Shown here piece after piece: positions 32,501 through 36,819 of a DNA stretch of 64,000 nt. Below the pieces are notes generated by a model. It was not told where the DNA came from. It saw only the letters and a list, made by a program, of their open reading frames with translations, and did not search any database. Source of the DNA: Eumeta japonica. Lineage: Eukaryota > Arthropoda > Insecta > Lepidoptera > Psychidae. A program made the position numbers and the translations under genes. Numbering within the stretch: position 1 is the stretch's first letter; each line of letters begins with the position of its first letter. The stretch spans positions 85,487 to 149,486 of the forward strand of contig BGZK01001457.1 of assembly GCA_005406025.1 (NCBI GenBank). Reading direction: 5' to 3'.

Positions 32501-34075
32501 CGCTATTTCAATTGCAGTGCTCCGGCGCATAGAGACGCGAGCGCACAATAGCCGAGTTATATTTTACTTGGGCACGAAAGACGGGCGCTCCACACCTCGG
32601 ATTGGCCACGAATGCTTCAGTTTACACGCTGTGGGACCCAAGAGGCGCACGAGACCGGCCCACGCGCGCATCATAGATTACTATAAGCCTGACGTCAATG
32701 ATACCCAGGTTCTTAGTTCATTTTACATCTATTAGGTTTTTAATATATATATATATTATTCTGAGTAACAGTAAATTACGTAATTTTATTCTTTGTATTT
32801 TATGGTGAAATTATAGAAAAAAATGTATTAAGTCTGAACCAGACTAATTCACTGAGGGTTCCGTTGTGAGGAAATATTATAAAGATTAAATGAATTAACT
32901 GCTTCTTTCGCAAATTGTTAATATTTGAATTTTTTTCTGTAACATATATTCTATTGAACCTCCTCTTAGTAGAAATTGACTTAAATTTTCGATTTCTTCG
33001 ACTTCTGATATTGGTCGTTTGATTTTTAAGTAGAGAACGTATTTTGTATACATACGAAAATTTAACTATGGGTGTTATAGCCAAATTTAACCAAATAGAT
33101 TCATATGTTAAATAGTTAAATTATTCAAACGTTTAATCTTAACCGTGCCATTTATTTCGTCTAAGGTTAGGTTAGATTAGGTATATAATAGATTGTAAAA
33201 GAACCGAAATATTTTTTTTATTTTCATTTACTTATAATAAATAGTAAGAAACGCCTTTGATTTTAATGGAAACTTTGACGTAAAACCATACCAAACAGGC
33301 GGGAAGACTAGGGATGGTGATACGTCATAGAATTCAATAGATTGTTAATTTTGGTTCTGTTTTACATTGATAATTCCATTACAAACAAAGACATTTATTG
33401 CAAGTGACGTTGAACGTCCCAAATCCGTTACAGACCTACACTATCTCAGAGGACTGCCCAGCACGAATATCGCATAACGATAGATCAGAATTCACCAACA
33501 ACTTATACGGTAGGGCGTTGATAGACGATGATGACGAAACATTTGAAGATTTACCTGATGACATTCCATCGGACGATCCTTTGCGCGAGAACGTTACAAT
33601 AGTTACGGACGGCGCAAGGCATCAGAAGCAAGGAAAAACCTTAAATGTACCAATAGACGAAAAACCGCAGCACACGGATCACATAATATTAGAAAATCCC
33701 AATGAAGTACCGCACCCGAAGACAGAAAATGGAACGGTCAAAATGAAATACGACGACAACGGAACTATCGAAATTGAAAATAAGCATAAAGAGAAAATAA
33801 GAGAAATAGACAGAGCGCAAAATGATGGAAGCAAAGATGACAGTAATACAGATGTGCATTGGAGTAGTTTTCACGTTATAAATTCTGAGACCGATTTAGA
33901 AGTTCCACCGGGCATCGAAGGTCCAGTGCCCGCGGTGCTTTTACCTCCACACCGTAACGGAGATTTGAGCAATAGAATCATAGCAGCTGCTCCAGCACCT
34001 AAAACGATGATGCAGAGGTATACAACAGTCGATCATTATACGAATTACCCAGTTTTTCTTATTCCAGCTTACTAA
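530..34075 (+). CDS. TEP: Thioester-containing protein (A2M/C3/CD109 family), 24 exons, 5' partial
   Basis: The gene encodes a secreted complement-like or protease-trapping protein of the alpha-2-macroglobulin family, which in insects acts in haemolymph immunity by covalent attachment through an internal thioester. Twenty-four exons, listed separately, join in consistent phase to about 1,579 residues. Domain order by window-relative residue is MG2 (about 1-120), MG3-MG6 (about 120-600), MG7 from the FPEAWLWRV motif (about 613-770), CUB, TED from about 843 with GCGEQ (Cys about 855, Gln about 858) and catalytic-type His about 968, second CUB, RBD (about 1225-1365), then an acidic tail (1367-1579). 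The signal peptide and MG1 lie upstream of the window. There is no C3-type anaphylatoxin domain with its cysteine pattern and no LDLa module, so the Mcr subtype is unlikely. A CD109/TEP-type assignment is inferred; family membership is certain. Confidence 0.95.
728..783. repeat. Perfect inverted repeat, 26-bp arms
   Basis: Arms at 728-753 and 758-783 are exact reverse complements separated by four bases. The arm contains 'actccggttcaactt'. The transcript would fold into a very stable stem close to the 5' splice site of the first exon in the window. Confidence 0.95.
2037..2255 (+). promoter_or_regulatory. Candidate internal promoter: CRE, TATA-like, Inr
   Basis: Seen: a full TGACGTCA palindrome near 2037-2044, 'tataac' at 2120-2125, and an arthropod-type initiator TCAGT at 2147-2151, which puts the TATA-like box about 29 bases upstream of the Inr A. 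About 100 bases further on, 'aatctgtaagttc' near 2241 looks like a 5' splice site. This would fit the start of a transcript inside the TEP intron, but each motif is short and could be chance. An LTR or other transposon promoter is an alternative. Confidence 0.25.
3942..4100 (+). CDS. TEP: TEP exon 2: MG2 second half
   Basis: The exon is 53 codons, phase 0 to 0, after tttgtttcag and before gtatta. It encodes LWLESPGGVRVMTWSYL and the WKANVRADDG segment that matches the closing strands of MG2 in this family. Base composition is much more GC-rich than the flanking intron. Confidence 0.93.
4228..4343 (+). CDS. TEP: TEP exon 3: MG2/MG3 junction
   Basis: The acceptor is tatttttag and the donor gtaaaa. 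It encodes FSVGEYEPPPFQLSV, the family linker 'f.V.eYvlPkFev', followed by the first strands of MG3. It ends in phase 2 with AG; the next exon supplies A to complete an Arg codon. Confidence 0.92.
4344..4922 (+). other. TEP intron, AT-rich
   Basis: About 580 bases. The stretch 'ggccaacgtgggaatcagactcctgcc' near 4,460 is of the kind seen in SINE-like repeats, but I cannot assign a family. Nothing else is seen. Confidence 0.6.
4923..5109 (+). CDS. TEP: TEP exon 4: MG3
   Basis: The acceptor is tcattcag and the donor gtatat. The reading frame is fixed by the split Arg codon. RYPWGEAVEGML corresponds to the MG3 motif 'arYtyGkpVkG'. It is followed by a very GC-rich Arg-rich stretch (VRAPRACHRHAVAARR) and ends in phase 0. 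Confidence 0.92.
5110..6754 (+). other. TEP intron, 1.6 kb
   Basis: AT-rich and without recognisable coding sequence. It contains the hairpin at 6,193-6,245. The 62-codon ORF at 6,370-6,558 is rejected as chance. Confidence 0.7.
6193..6245. repeat. Near-perfect hairpin, about 21-bp arms
   Basis: Left arm 6193-6213 begins agcaagtaagtatg; right arm 6223-6245 ends catacttacttgct. They pair with one mismatch over about 21 bases around a loop of about 9 bases. Confidence 0.9.
6755..6880 (+). CDS. TEP: TEP exon 5: MG3/MG4
   Basis: The exon is 42 codons, phase 0 to 0, between atttttcag and gtaaaa. It encodes EGGTMVWQNTTVVSQ, a late MG3 strand, and IVPRLPHKLK, the equivalent of 'fkPGlPy.lkv' that opens MG4. 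Codon use is more AT-rich than in neighbouring exons. Confidence 0.9.
7090..7302 (+). CDS. TEP: TEP exon 6: MG4
   Basis: The exon is 71 codons, phase 0, between tctttttag and gtatta. It encodes VKAIRWDDYPAVNVTI ('v...dg.pa.nv.v') and TDVNGIAKFSF ('Td.nG.a.f.i'), typical of MG4. There are N-glycosylation sequons at NVT and NIS. Confidence 0.9.
7303..8934 (+). other. TEP intron, 1.6 kb
   Basis: AT-rich, with a perfect hairpin at 7,995-8,035. The 88-codon ORF at 8,537-8,803 has no homology signal that I can see and is not retained. No other features. Confidence 0.7.
7995..8035. repeat. Perfect hairpin, 18-bp arms
   Basis: Arms 7995-8012 and 8018-8035 (tttatactcaccatgtaa and its exact complement) surround a five-base loop. 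Confidence 0.95.
8935..9117 (+). CDS. TEP: TEP exon 7: MG4/MG5
   Basis: The exon is 61 codons, phase 0, between aaacacag and gtaagt. It ends in SNSQPITVHFA, which continues directly into VITRGG of the next exon and forms an MG5 strand pair ('v.f.v.srg.i'). Confidence 0.9.
9118..10731 (+). other. TEP intron, 1.6 kb with MITE
   Basis: It contains the 160-bp MITE at 9,984-10,145. Just upstream, 9,893-9,960 has a segment ('gaattccatacacc...agcgagtg') similar to one at about 40,822-40,905, suggesting a dispersed repeat. The remainder is AT-rich. Confidence 0.7.
9984..10145. mobile_element. MITE with ~50-bp terminal inverted repeats
   Basis: Left terminus (9984-10034, aaacaaatggctttccattg...) and the reverse complement of the right terminus (10093-10145, aaacaagtggctttctattg...) match over about 50 bases with a handful of mismatches. 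The 60-bp centre is non-coding. This is a non-autonomous DNA transposon; its family is not recognised. Confidence 0.88.
10732..11037 (+). CDS. TEP: TEP exon 8: MG5/MG6
   Basis: The exon is 102 codons, phase 0, between ctccgtag and gtgagt. It encodes VITRGGVIYRWG (MG5) and, after a Cys-containing segment, LRVMLPVRLSSQMCPDSDL and IAYFYYGGELISASK, matching the MG5/MG6 strands 'i.pdski.vyyv...gEivad'. It ends FEVDECFVNK, the family's conserved 'v..Cf.n.v'. Confidence 0.93.
11038..11625 (+). other. TEP intron, AT-rich
   Basis: About 590 bases of AT-rich sequence including a T-run near 11,401. No genes or named repeats are seen. Confidence 0.7.
11626..11842 (+). CDS. TEP: TEP exon 9: MG6
   Basis: Acceptor aatttcag; donor tctg|gtatag. 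It ends in phase 1, confirmed by the next exon. SPGSPVSLHITTPGPALCAV followed by SATDVN matches 'pG..v.l.v.a.p.S.calsavD' of this family. The downstream Lys-rich segment ending AECFS leads toward the bait-like region. Confidence 0.92.
12270..12440 (+). repeat. Dispersed Lepidoptera repeat, copy 1
   Basis: The end 'cgacgtccacttgagcggagccgcgaacggaaactagtc' matches the ends of copies at about 15,590-15,847, 28,375-28,560 (reverse) and 35,880-36,240, all preceded by gatc/gaaatcg-rich sequence. This family with a 'cggagccgcgggcgg..agctagt' terminus is widespread in moths and butterflies. Confidence 0.65.
12480..12514. repeat. Perfect hairpin, 15-bp arms
   Basis: Arms 12480-12494 (ctgaatctacaatat) and 12500-12514 are exact complements with a five-base loop. 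The structure sits just upstream of the exon 10 branch-point region. Confidence 0.93.
12578..12753 (+). CDS. TEP: TEP exon 10: bait-like region to MG7 border
   Basis: Acceptor ccgacag and donor gtgagt. The start was chosen because only this AG restores the frame from exon 9 (phase 1: G|CC). It encodes STWLGAETQAAFAESGVRVV and ends APRSYFPE, joining AWLWRV of exon 11. The position corresponds to the bait/anaphylatoxin zone. I see no dibasic R-x-x-R processing site and no anaphylatoxin cysteines. Confidence 0.9.
12754..13258 (+). other. TEP intron
   Basis: About 505 bases of AT-rich sequence with no recognised feature. Confidence 0.7.
13259..13405 (+). CDS. TEP: TEP exon 11: MG7 start
   Basis: The exon is 49 codons, phase 0, between tttttcag and gtgaca. 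With the previous exon it forms FPEAWLWRVMPVNESG, the strongly conserved 'yFPETWlW.....d.sG' motif, followed by the PDAI equivalent of 'vPDTIT.W' and GLGVATPTVLQ ('GlGia....l'). Confidence 0.95.
13499..13790. repeat. Compound microsatellite (CA/GA/CT/TG/ATGC)
   Basis: A run of degenerate CA with hexamer-like 'cacaga', then (CT)n at about 13,642-13,665, (CA)n, 'gagaga', then (TG)/(CG) alternating purine-pyrimidine sequence, and finally tandem 'gcat' around 13,758-13,778. The ORFs across it are an artefact of simple sequence. Confidence 0.95.
14330..14560. repeat. SINE-like dispersed repeat, copy 2
   Basis: The segment 'ccgtgcctcggagaacacgt...caccgcactggtgacaacaatctttaacagccccc' is clearly homologous to about 270-395 ('ccatgcctcggaagcacttt...cgccgcatcggtgacgac'). 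It also has a tRNA B-box-like ggttcgaatcc near 14,533. Units with this 'gcctcgg..cacgt...cggtc' core are common in Lepidoptera. Confidence 0.6.
15590..15847 (+). repeat. Dispersed Lepidoptera repeat, copy 2
   Basis: Degenerate 'gatcgggaccgagaacg' units ending in 'ccacgcgagcggagccgag...gctagtc', the same terminal motif as copies at 12.4, 28.4 and 36.2 kb. Confidence 0.7.
16482..16589 (+). CDS. TEP: TEP exon 12: MG7
   Basis: The exon is 36 codons, phase 0, between attttcag and gtaagt. VFREFFIHTDAPKRLKRGD, then FNYI, matches 'vFr.ffv...lP.sv.RgE......vfNYl', the central MG7 motif. Confidence 0.93.
16590..17223 (+). other. TEP intron
   Basis: About 630 bases, AT-rich, nothing recognised. Confidence 0.7.
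17224..17435 (+). CDS. TEP: TEP exon 13: MG7 end
   Basis: Acceptor atctacag; donor aacactta|gtgcgt, phase 2 out, completed by T at 18497 to give Tyr. The frame would hit a stop one base past the donor, so the splice is required. It encodes VQIDVTSDRGVQVFG and VEVRADAVGEWRI. It is strongly GC-rich, with C/G at third positions. Confidence 0.9.
17436..18496 (+). other. TEP intron with (TA)n tract
   Basis: Contains (TA)n at about 17,537-17,566; the rest is AT-rich without recognised features. Confidence 0.75.
17537..17566. repeat. (TA)n microsatellite
   Basis: About 15 uninterrupted TA dinucleotides. Confidence 0.97.
18497..18579 (+). CDS. TEP: TEP exon 14: CUB first strand
   Basis: Acceptor atttttcag; donor gaca|gtgagt, phase 1 out. 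It encodes DEVVLQISVTHEGIPTEEHR, equivalent to 'd.v...l.V..EGi....' before the CUB domain. Phases match both neighbours. Confidence 0.88.
18968..19101 (+). CDS. TEP: TEP exon 15: CUB to TED
   Basis: Between gtcacag and gtagta; in phase 1, out phase 0. VWKVTAYSELIGPLLT is the 'v.v.GdilGptl.nl' segment that immediately precedes the thioester motif. Retained intron would read into AT-rich sequence. Confidence 0.9.
19102..19917 (+). other. TEP intron
   Basis: About 815 bases of AT-rich sequence, no recognised feature. Confidence 0.7.
19918..20056 (+). CDS. TEP: TEP exon 16: thioester site GCGEQ
   Basis: Acceptor attctag. SLISLPRGCGEQNMARLATN contains the canonical thioester: Cys codon 19951-19953 and Gln codon 19960-19962. 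The Cys and Gln side chains form the internal thioester buried in the TED. The exon ends AGA G, phase 1, followed by gcgagt. This is a GC donor, fixed by the phase of the next exon (G|GT = Gly). Arg replaces the more usual aromatic residue before GCGEQ. Confidence 0.96.
20057..21596 (+). other. TEP GC-AG intron with duplicated unit
   Basis: The donor is gcgagt. Two related segments at about 21,003-21,095 and 21,385-21,462 ('aaggcgagaatagagcactac...cttatgagg') are a local duplication or dispersed repeat. No exon was found. Confidence 0.8.
21003..21462. repeat. Pair of direct repeat units
   Basis: 21,003-21,095 and 21,385-21,462 share 'aaggcgaga.tagarcactac.tcarcgc' and 'cttatgagg.rtgcaaaa' with modest divergence; about 290 bases separate them. 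Confidence 0.7.
21597..21844 (+). CDS. TEP: TEP exon 17: TED with catalytic-type His
   Basis: Between cttttccag and gtatat; in phase 1, out phase 0. It encodes HPKGGFSAFG, PSTWLTAFTLRYI, WLLSQQMENGCF and GQVFHRELK. The last aligns with C3's 'apViHqemiGG'; the His codon is 21830-21832, 113 residues after the thioester Cys. In C3, C4B and CD109 this residue is His and favours ester formation with hydroxyls; in A2M it is Asn. Confidence 0.95.
21845..22330 (+). other. TEP intron
   Basis: About 485 bases, AT-rich, nothing recognised. Confidence 0.7.
22331..22706 (+). CDS. TEP: TEP exon 18: TED alpha-helical core
   Basis: The largest internal exon (125 codons). Acceptor attttcacag; donor atacag|gtacac, phase 1 out. 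It begins GGLNEEGELANVGLTAYV, matching the 'GG.......LTAyvl.aLle' helix pair of TEDs. It ends NLVWWDTG, just before the 'iE.TaYaLL' helix in the next exon. Confidence 0.95.
22707..25205 (+). other. TEP intron, 2.5 kb
   Basis: AT-rich; ORFs at 23,410 and 24,378 are short and low-complexity. No repeat family identified. Confidence 0.65.
25206..25363 (+). CDS. TEP: TEP exon 19: TED
   Basis: Between atttag and gtgaca; in phase 1, out phase 0. IEATGYALLALSS, WLANHKSSNGGFISTQ are the conserved 'iE.TaYaLLall' and 'WL..qrn..GGF.STQDT' motifs; the D-T follow in the next exon. Confidence 0.95.
25364..26299 (+). other. TEP intron
   Basis: About 935 bases, AT-rich, no recognised feature. Confidence 0.7.
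26300..26477 (+). CDS. TEP: TEP exon 20: TED end and second CUB
   Basis: Between ctgttacag and gtatat; out phase 1. DTLVALEGMSAWS completes the STQDTvvAL helix of the TED, then the strands of the second half of CUB follow, ending VPPGNVLDINVQG. Confidence 0.93.
26746..26906 (+). CDS. TEP: TEP exon 21: CUB end and RBD start
   Basis: Between attgtacag and gtaaat; out phase 0. GTGCALIQASRSFNSL equals 'G.G.a.vq....yN', the end of CUB. NLNIQVTVRTEG begins the RBD (MG8). It carries several Cys (DCAGDDMCFC). Confidence 0.92.
26907..27248 (+). other. TEP intron with possible SINE-like remnant
   Basis: Segment about 27,020-27,150 ('acaatctttaacc..aactgccccc...ctgaaataa') resembles part of the SINE-like unit at 14.4 kb; weak. 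Confidence 0.4.
27249..27366 (+). CDS. TEP: TEP exon 22: RBD
   Basis: Acceptor gaatttag, donor acacat|gtaagt; out phase 1. SMALLEVWLPAAYRADASKL matches 's.MaivdvklpSGf.pd...l' of the receptor-binding domain. T joins TG of the next coding exon to give Leu. A candidate exon at 28.1 kb does not interrupt this join. Confidence 0.93.
27440..27912 (+). repeat. Lepidoptera interspersed element with 'gcgcagctagta' end
   Basis: Begins near 'aatattataaatgtgaatgtaagtttg', includes 'acgctttcacgccaaaactactcaaccgg', and ends 'cacgcgggtgaaaccgcgaggcgcagctagta'. This architecture is one of the commonest dispersed repeats in moths and butterflies, often described as a Helitron-like non-autonomous element. 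No coding capacity. Confidence 0.75.
28147..28274 (+). other. Orphan exon-like segment of unknown identity
   Basis: An open, GC-rich, coding-like stretch lies inside the TEP intron after a pyrimidine-rich acceptor (acctccatttttcaag). Possible donors are acaaaag|gttttc at about 28,256 or gag|gtagtt at about 28,274. It reads YRPVLPVDVNGDLWRLL, then PAEVPNCSYMTKG. It does not belong between the flanking RBD exons, whose phases and homology join without it. The RP..N.dG.W and CSYM pattern faintly recalls Spaetzle-type cystine-knot cytokines, but the stretch is too short and lacks part of that motif. It could be an alternative exon, a nested gene piece or a relic. Confidence 0.3.
28375..28560 (-). 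repeat. Dispersed Lepidoptera repeat, copy 3 (reverse)
   Basis: Reverse complement reads '...ggaaccgggattcgagaacgg...gtccacgcgggcggagccacgggcgaaatatagt', the same terminal motif as the copies at 12.4, 15.8 and 36.2 kb. Confidence 0.7.
28710..30048 (-). mobile_element. Decayed mariner transposon
   Basis: On the minus strand, recognisable mariner transposase pieces occur in order: SFLARFTTTNETYIYHYD (first catalytic block, normally 'TtDEtWihhY'), KKVKASGSAGKITGSLFWDS, and near the 3' end DLTPSDFYLFPRLKEYL (last catalytic block) followed by QDKGFFKKAI and SDYVDR. Frameshifts and stops separate them. Termini around 28,711 and 30,047 share imperfect inverted repeats containing 'tgagaatgag'. The first Asp of the DDD triad region is changed to Asn, so it is a dead copy. 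Confidence 0.9.
29105..29416 (-). pseudogene. Mariner transposase fragment
   Basis: The longest surviving open stretch (103 codons) of the decayed transposase. It covers the block ending the HTH region (LLQQDIDSFL), the first catalytic block and the GSLFWDSKGV motif. It is not a host gene. Confidence 0.9.
30897..31387. mobile_element. pogo/Tigger-like non-autonomous element
   Basis: 491 bp with CAGTGGAA...TTCCACTG termini. The left end 'cagtggaaactcaataactcgaa' matches the reverse complement of the right end 'cagtggaatctcaataactgga'. TA dinucleotides flank both ends (30,895-6 and 31,388-9), as expected for Tc1/mariner-superfamily insertion. The interior is non-coding, so it is a MITE. Confidence 0.88.
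31834..31870. repeat. Perfect hairpin, 15-bp arms
   Basis: Arms 31834-31848 (aaaaatcttgtcaca) and 31856-31870 are exact complements. Confidence 0.93.
32303..32358. repeat. Perfect hairpin, 18-bp arms
   Basis: Arms 32303-32320 (tttataataatgctttaa) and 32341-32358 are exact complements around a 20-base AT-rich loop. Confidence 0.93.
32518..32708 (+). CDS. TEP: TEP exon 23: RBD end
   Basis: Acceptor attgcag, donor cag|gttctt; in phase 1, out phase 0. LRRIETRAHNSRVIFYLG ('...E....n.vviYld'), GHECFSLHAVG, and ARIIDYYKPD ('vkvYDYYep') are the last strands of the receptor-binding domain, after which most family members end. Confidence 0.95.
32709..33433 (+). other. TEP last intron
   Basis: About 725 bases. 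'aggttaggttagattagg' near 33,165 resembles degenerate insect telomere repeat (TTAGG) but is only three or four units. Otherwise AT-rich. Confidence 0.7.
33434..34075 (+). CDS. TEP: TEP exon 24: 213-residue acidic C-terminal tail
   Basis: Start chosen at atccgttacag|ACC, the only nearby AG that keeps phase 0 without a stop. It encodes TYTISEDCPARIS, an Asp/Glu block (DDDDETFEDLPDDIPSDD), charged Lys/Glu repeats, and ends NYPVFLIPAY-stop (TAA 34073-34075). One Cys is present. No transmembrane helix or GPI signal is visible, and the segment looks disordered. CD109 and insect TEPs usually stop soon after the RBD, so this tail is unusual. Confidence 0.88.
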   Translation, partial: TYTISEDCPARISHNDRSEFTNNLYGRALIDDDDETFEDLPDDIPSDDPLRENVTIVTDGARHQKQGKTLNVPIDEKPQHTDHIILENPNEVPHPKTENGTVKMKYDDNGTIEIENKHKEKIREIDRAQNDGSKDDSNTDVHWSSFHVINSETDLEVPPGIEGPVPAVLLPPHRNGDLSNRIIAAAPAPKTMMQRYTTVDHYTNYPVFLIPAY

Positions 34076-34317
34076 TTTTGAATCAAGTGAACTGAGTGTA
34101 TTCAAATATCTAATTTGACTGTCGTCTTGCCAAGGTTTAATTAATTTGATATTTATTTTATCATTTTGAAATATGTCATGGCTGCCAAAATATAAGGCTG
34201 TGTTTTCCATATGAATTAAGTAAATACTTACTATAGTTTTTATTTTATTTCTGAAATGATTGACCAATGGAAAACCTGAATTCTGTTTAATTTCATTATT
34301 TTCGCTATGATTAGATA

Positions 34318-34330
34318 GAAAAATAAAACA
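34318..34330 (+). terminator. Candidate TEP polyadenylation signal
   Basis: aataaa at about 34,322, some 245 bases past the stop codon, in AT-rich sequence; it is the first clear hexamer I see downstream. Polyadenylation is inferred. Confidence 0.4.
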
Positions 34331-34689
34331 AAAGATAAACTTAAGATTGGCGAGTTTCGTAGGCATTAATATTACTAAAGTCTACTTTTAAATGAATCAT
34401 AGATAAATGACTCATTATTAAGAGCTTAATATTTAAAATTTCTTTTTCATACTAATATAAAGTACAACACTAAATATGTTTTATGCCGTATATTAAAACT
34501 ATGTGACACTAGTTTTACGAATAGATGTTGATGAAGTGTTAATACAATTCAAACGCATCATATCAAGAAATCTAACTCTTATTCGCCAATCTAAAGAGTT
34601 GCCATAATTCCAATTTGACTATCTTCTGAATTTACGCCTATTGGAAATAGCAGCTGCTTGTATATCTCATACAAACATAACTATTTTCT

Positions 34690-34880
34690 TTTTTAGGGTT
34701 TCGTGTTAAAAAGGCGAAAACGGAACCTTTATAGTTTCGTCATGTTCGTCTGTCTGTCCGCCCATATGTCACAGGCATTTTACTCAAAACTACAAGATTT
34801 ATATTGATGAAATTCAGACTATAGGTGTCTTGTATAAACAGCTACAAAGTTTAGTAGTTCAATAACGAAAATAAATATTT
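34690..34880 (+). repeat. Lepidoptera repeat ('agggtt.cgt..aaaaagg..aaacggaacc')
   Basis: 'agggtttcgtgttaaaaaggcgaaaacggaacctttatagttt' followed by 'gttcgtctgtctgtccg' is a familiar dispersed repeat type in moth and butterfly genomes. No coding sequence. Confidence 0.6.
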
Positions 34881-35879
34881 GTAAAGGGGACACTCCATTC
34901 ATGTAACAGAAGCTGAAAAAAATTTTTTTCAGCAAATATCAATGTCTAGCACATATTTCGATAGTCCTCTTAAAAAGACTAAGGTTTTTAATTATTTTTT
35001 TGAAAGCAAAGAATTCCCAAAATAATCGCTTCGAAAGTGGCATAAATTGTCTTCCGCTTTATTTTTTAAACCGTTTGTCGAAAAATATGAAAAAATTTAC
35101 AAAGGTAACGCTTAATGAATAATTTCTAAGAAAATTATTTTAAACATGGTCGGATATACTGTTTTTGAGTTATTGTCGAAAAACTACACTTCTGAACAAA
35201 AGGTCTTAATTGCCATAAAGATACGCCCTTGTGCTGATGCATTTTAGTTTACACAAATTTAATAGTAATAGTCGACATAGCTACTTGTTTTTTTAGTTAT
35301 AGGTGATTGAAGTGCTTATATCTACTGTGCGGAAAACATAGAAAAAGTGTAACAACGTACTTTTTTCATGTGTAGTGCATTTCTTTGTAGTAACGGCTTT
35401 GGAAACCTACATCGGCATGGTCCGACATGCTCTTGACTGATTTTTTTTCCTTGTTTTAAACTCTTCATTTAAATTTTGGTACAGGGTATTCGTTCATATT
35501 TATAGATATGTGTCGACATGTGAGATCGTACAATCAATAAATTTACGTAATCCGAAGATGAATCTTGATATATAAAAATCCAGAGACACTATGGTTGTCC
35601 ACGATCAACTCTAAAACAATTTAATGGATCTTCGTGAAACTTGACATTTGTGTAATTTGATCCAATTTAAGAGATCAGATAGTTTATATTCTGATAGGTG
35701 GCGTCGTTGTCGAGTACTTTTTTATTTTTTTCAGATTTCTCACCCAAAAATATACATAAACACAAATTTTAGTTGCCCTAGACCCTCGCCCTTCAATTGA
35801 TATAAGATAGATTGACAAAATAATCACCTACCAATTCGCACCACAACAAATTTAAATCTTATTATACTTTAAAACTTGT

Positions 35880-36240
35880 ACTGGTTACGGTATCGAAGTT
35901 GAAAACGGGACGGGGAACAGCATCGAGTCAGGACCGAGTCCCAAATTGAAAACAAGACCGGGGACAAAATTGAGTGTGGGATCGGCGATCAGAATCGAGA
36001 GCATGATCAGGATCGAAATACAAAATATGGAGGAATTGTTTGCCCCCGGCTTCGCCCAAATCAGAAGTGTGATTGGCAGCGGAATCAGAATCGAAAGCGA
36101 GACCTGGCTTGAGATTGAGATCGATCGATACAAAAGATGAAAAAAATACATTATAATGCCTTGCTGACGGAGTTGCGGACATTAACTATATAGGCAAGCC
36201 ACCCACAAGAAAAAGGCAGAACGTCTGCTGGACCAGCTAG
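35880..36240 (+). repeat. Dispersed Lepidoptera repeat, copy 4
   Basis: Internal short 'gggaccgagtc / gatcgaaat / gaatcgaaagcgag' units as in copies 2 and 3, ending about 'ccagctagtgta'. ORFs over it are artefacts of the repeat. Confidence 0.6.
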
Positions 36241-36414
36241 TGTATATATATATGTAAAAGTCGATATGTCTATGTATGTTCTCTATGAACTCTAAAACGA
36301 TTGAACCAATTTTAATTAAATTTCCAGAAAATCTTAAGATTAACCCAACGGGTAATCCTGTAAAGTTTGGTAGCGATTGGATCAACAATTTTTTTTTAAA
36401 GAATTGACGAGAAG

Positions 36415-36720
36415 CAAACAAGCATACGAGCCACCGTGATCAACATTGCCCATGGACACTCGCCATTCTGGAGGAATCACCAATGCATTGCTGATGGAGG
36501 AAGAAGTGAGCTAATGGGGTAGGGAGGAGGCTTATGGAGGAAAGTTATAGCGTAATAGAAGGAGAGTGGGTCACCGGAACTCTCACTCACTCGACAAAAC
36601 AAAACACTGGAAACTGTTACTTCACACCTGCATTCTGTGAGAGTGTGGTATTGCACCGGTTGAACCGGCTCATTTACGTGCTGCAGCCAAGTTAACCATG
36701 GCATAGCTCTACCACAATAA
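36415..36720. repeat. SINE-like unit
   Basis: 'gcatacgagccaccgtgatcaacattgcccatggacactcgcc' resembles the 'gagcatacggcccacctgatggtaa..tcaccaacgcccatggacac' core shared by many lepidopteran SINE-like repeats. Ends near 'accatggcatagctctaccaca'. Confidence 0.6.
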
Positions 36721-36819
36721 ATAGCAATTTTGTGTCATATTTTCTCTAAAACTTAATCTAACATGACCACTCCCATCCATCCATCCATCCGTCCCGTCAT
36801 CTGGCTACAGATAATTAAT

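Larger units (their letters stand above)
27367..32517 (+). other. TEP intron, 5.2 kb, transposon-rich
   Basis: The longest TEP intron. It contains a Lepidoptera repeat (27,440-27,910), an orphan exon-like segment (about 28,147-28,274), a repeat copy (28,375-28,560, reverse), a mariner (28,710-30,048), a pogo-like element (30,897-31,387), hairpins at 31,834 and 32,303, and AT-rich filler. Confidence 0.85.
34331..36770. other. Intergenic, dispersed repeats
   Basis: Gene-free. Holds the repeat fragments at 34,690-34,880, 35,560-35,760, 35,880-36,240, 36,240-36,400 and 36,415-36,720, otherwise AT-rich. Confidence 0.75.

Noticed and set aside
33160..33182. Telomere-like TTAGG repeats
   Set aside because: Only three or four degenerate units; not an interstitial telomere array.
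33398..33433. Upstream part of the last TEP ORF (VTLNVPNPLQ) as coding
   Set aside because: It lies before the acceptor at 33,433; the phase from exon 23 requires starting at 33,434.
530..34075. Assignment of the TEP gene to Mcr (macroglobulin complement-related)
   Set aside because: Mcr lacks a functional thioester motif and has an LDLa module; this gene has GCGEQ and no LDLa cysteines.
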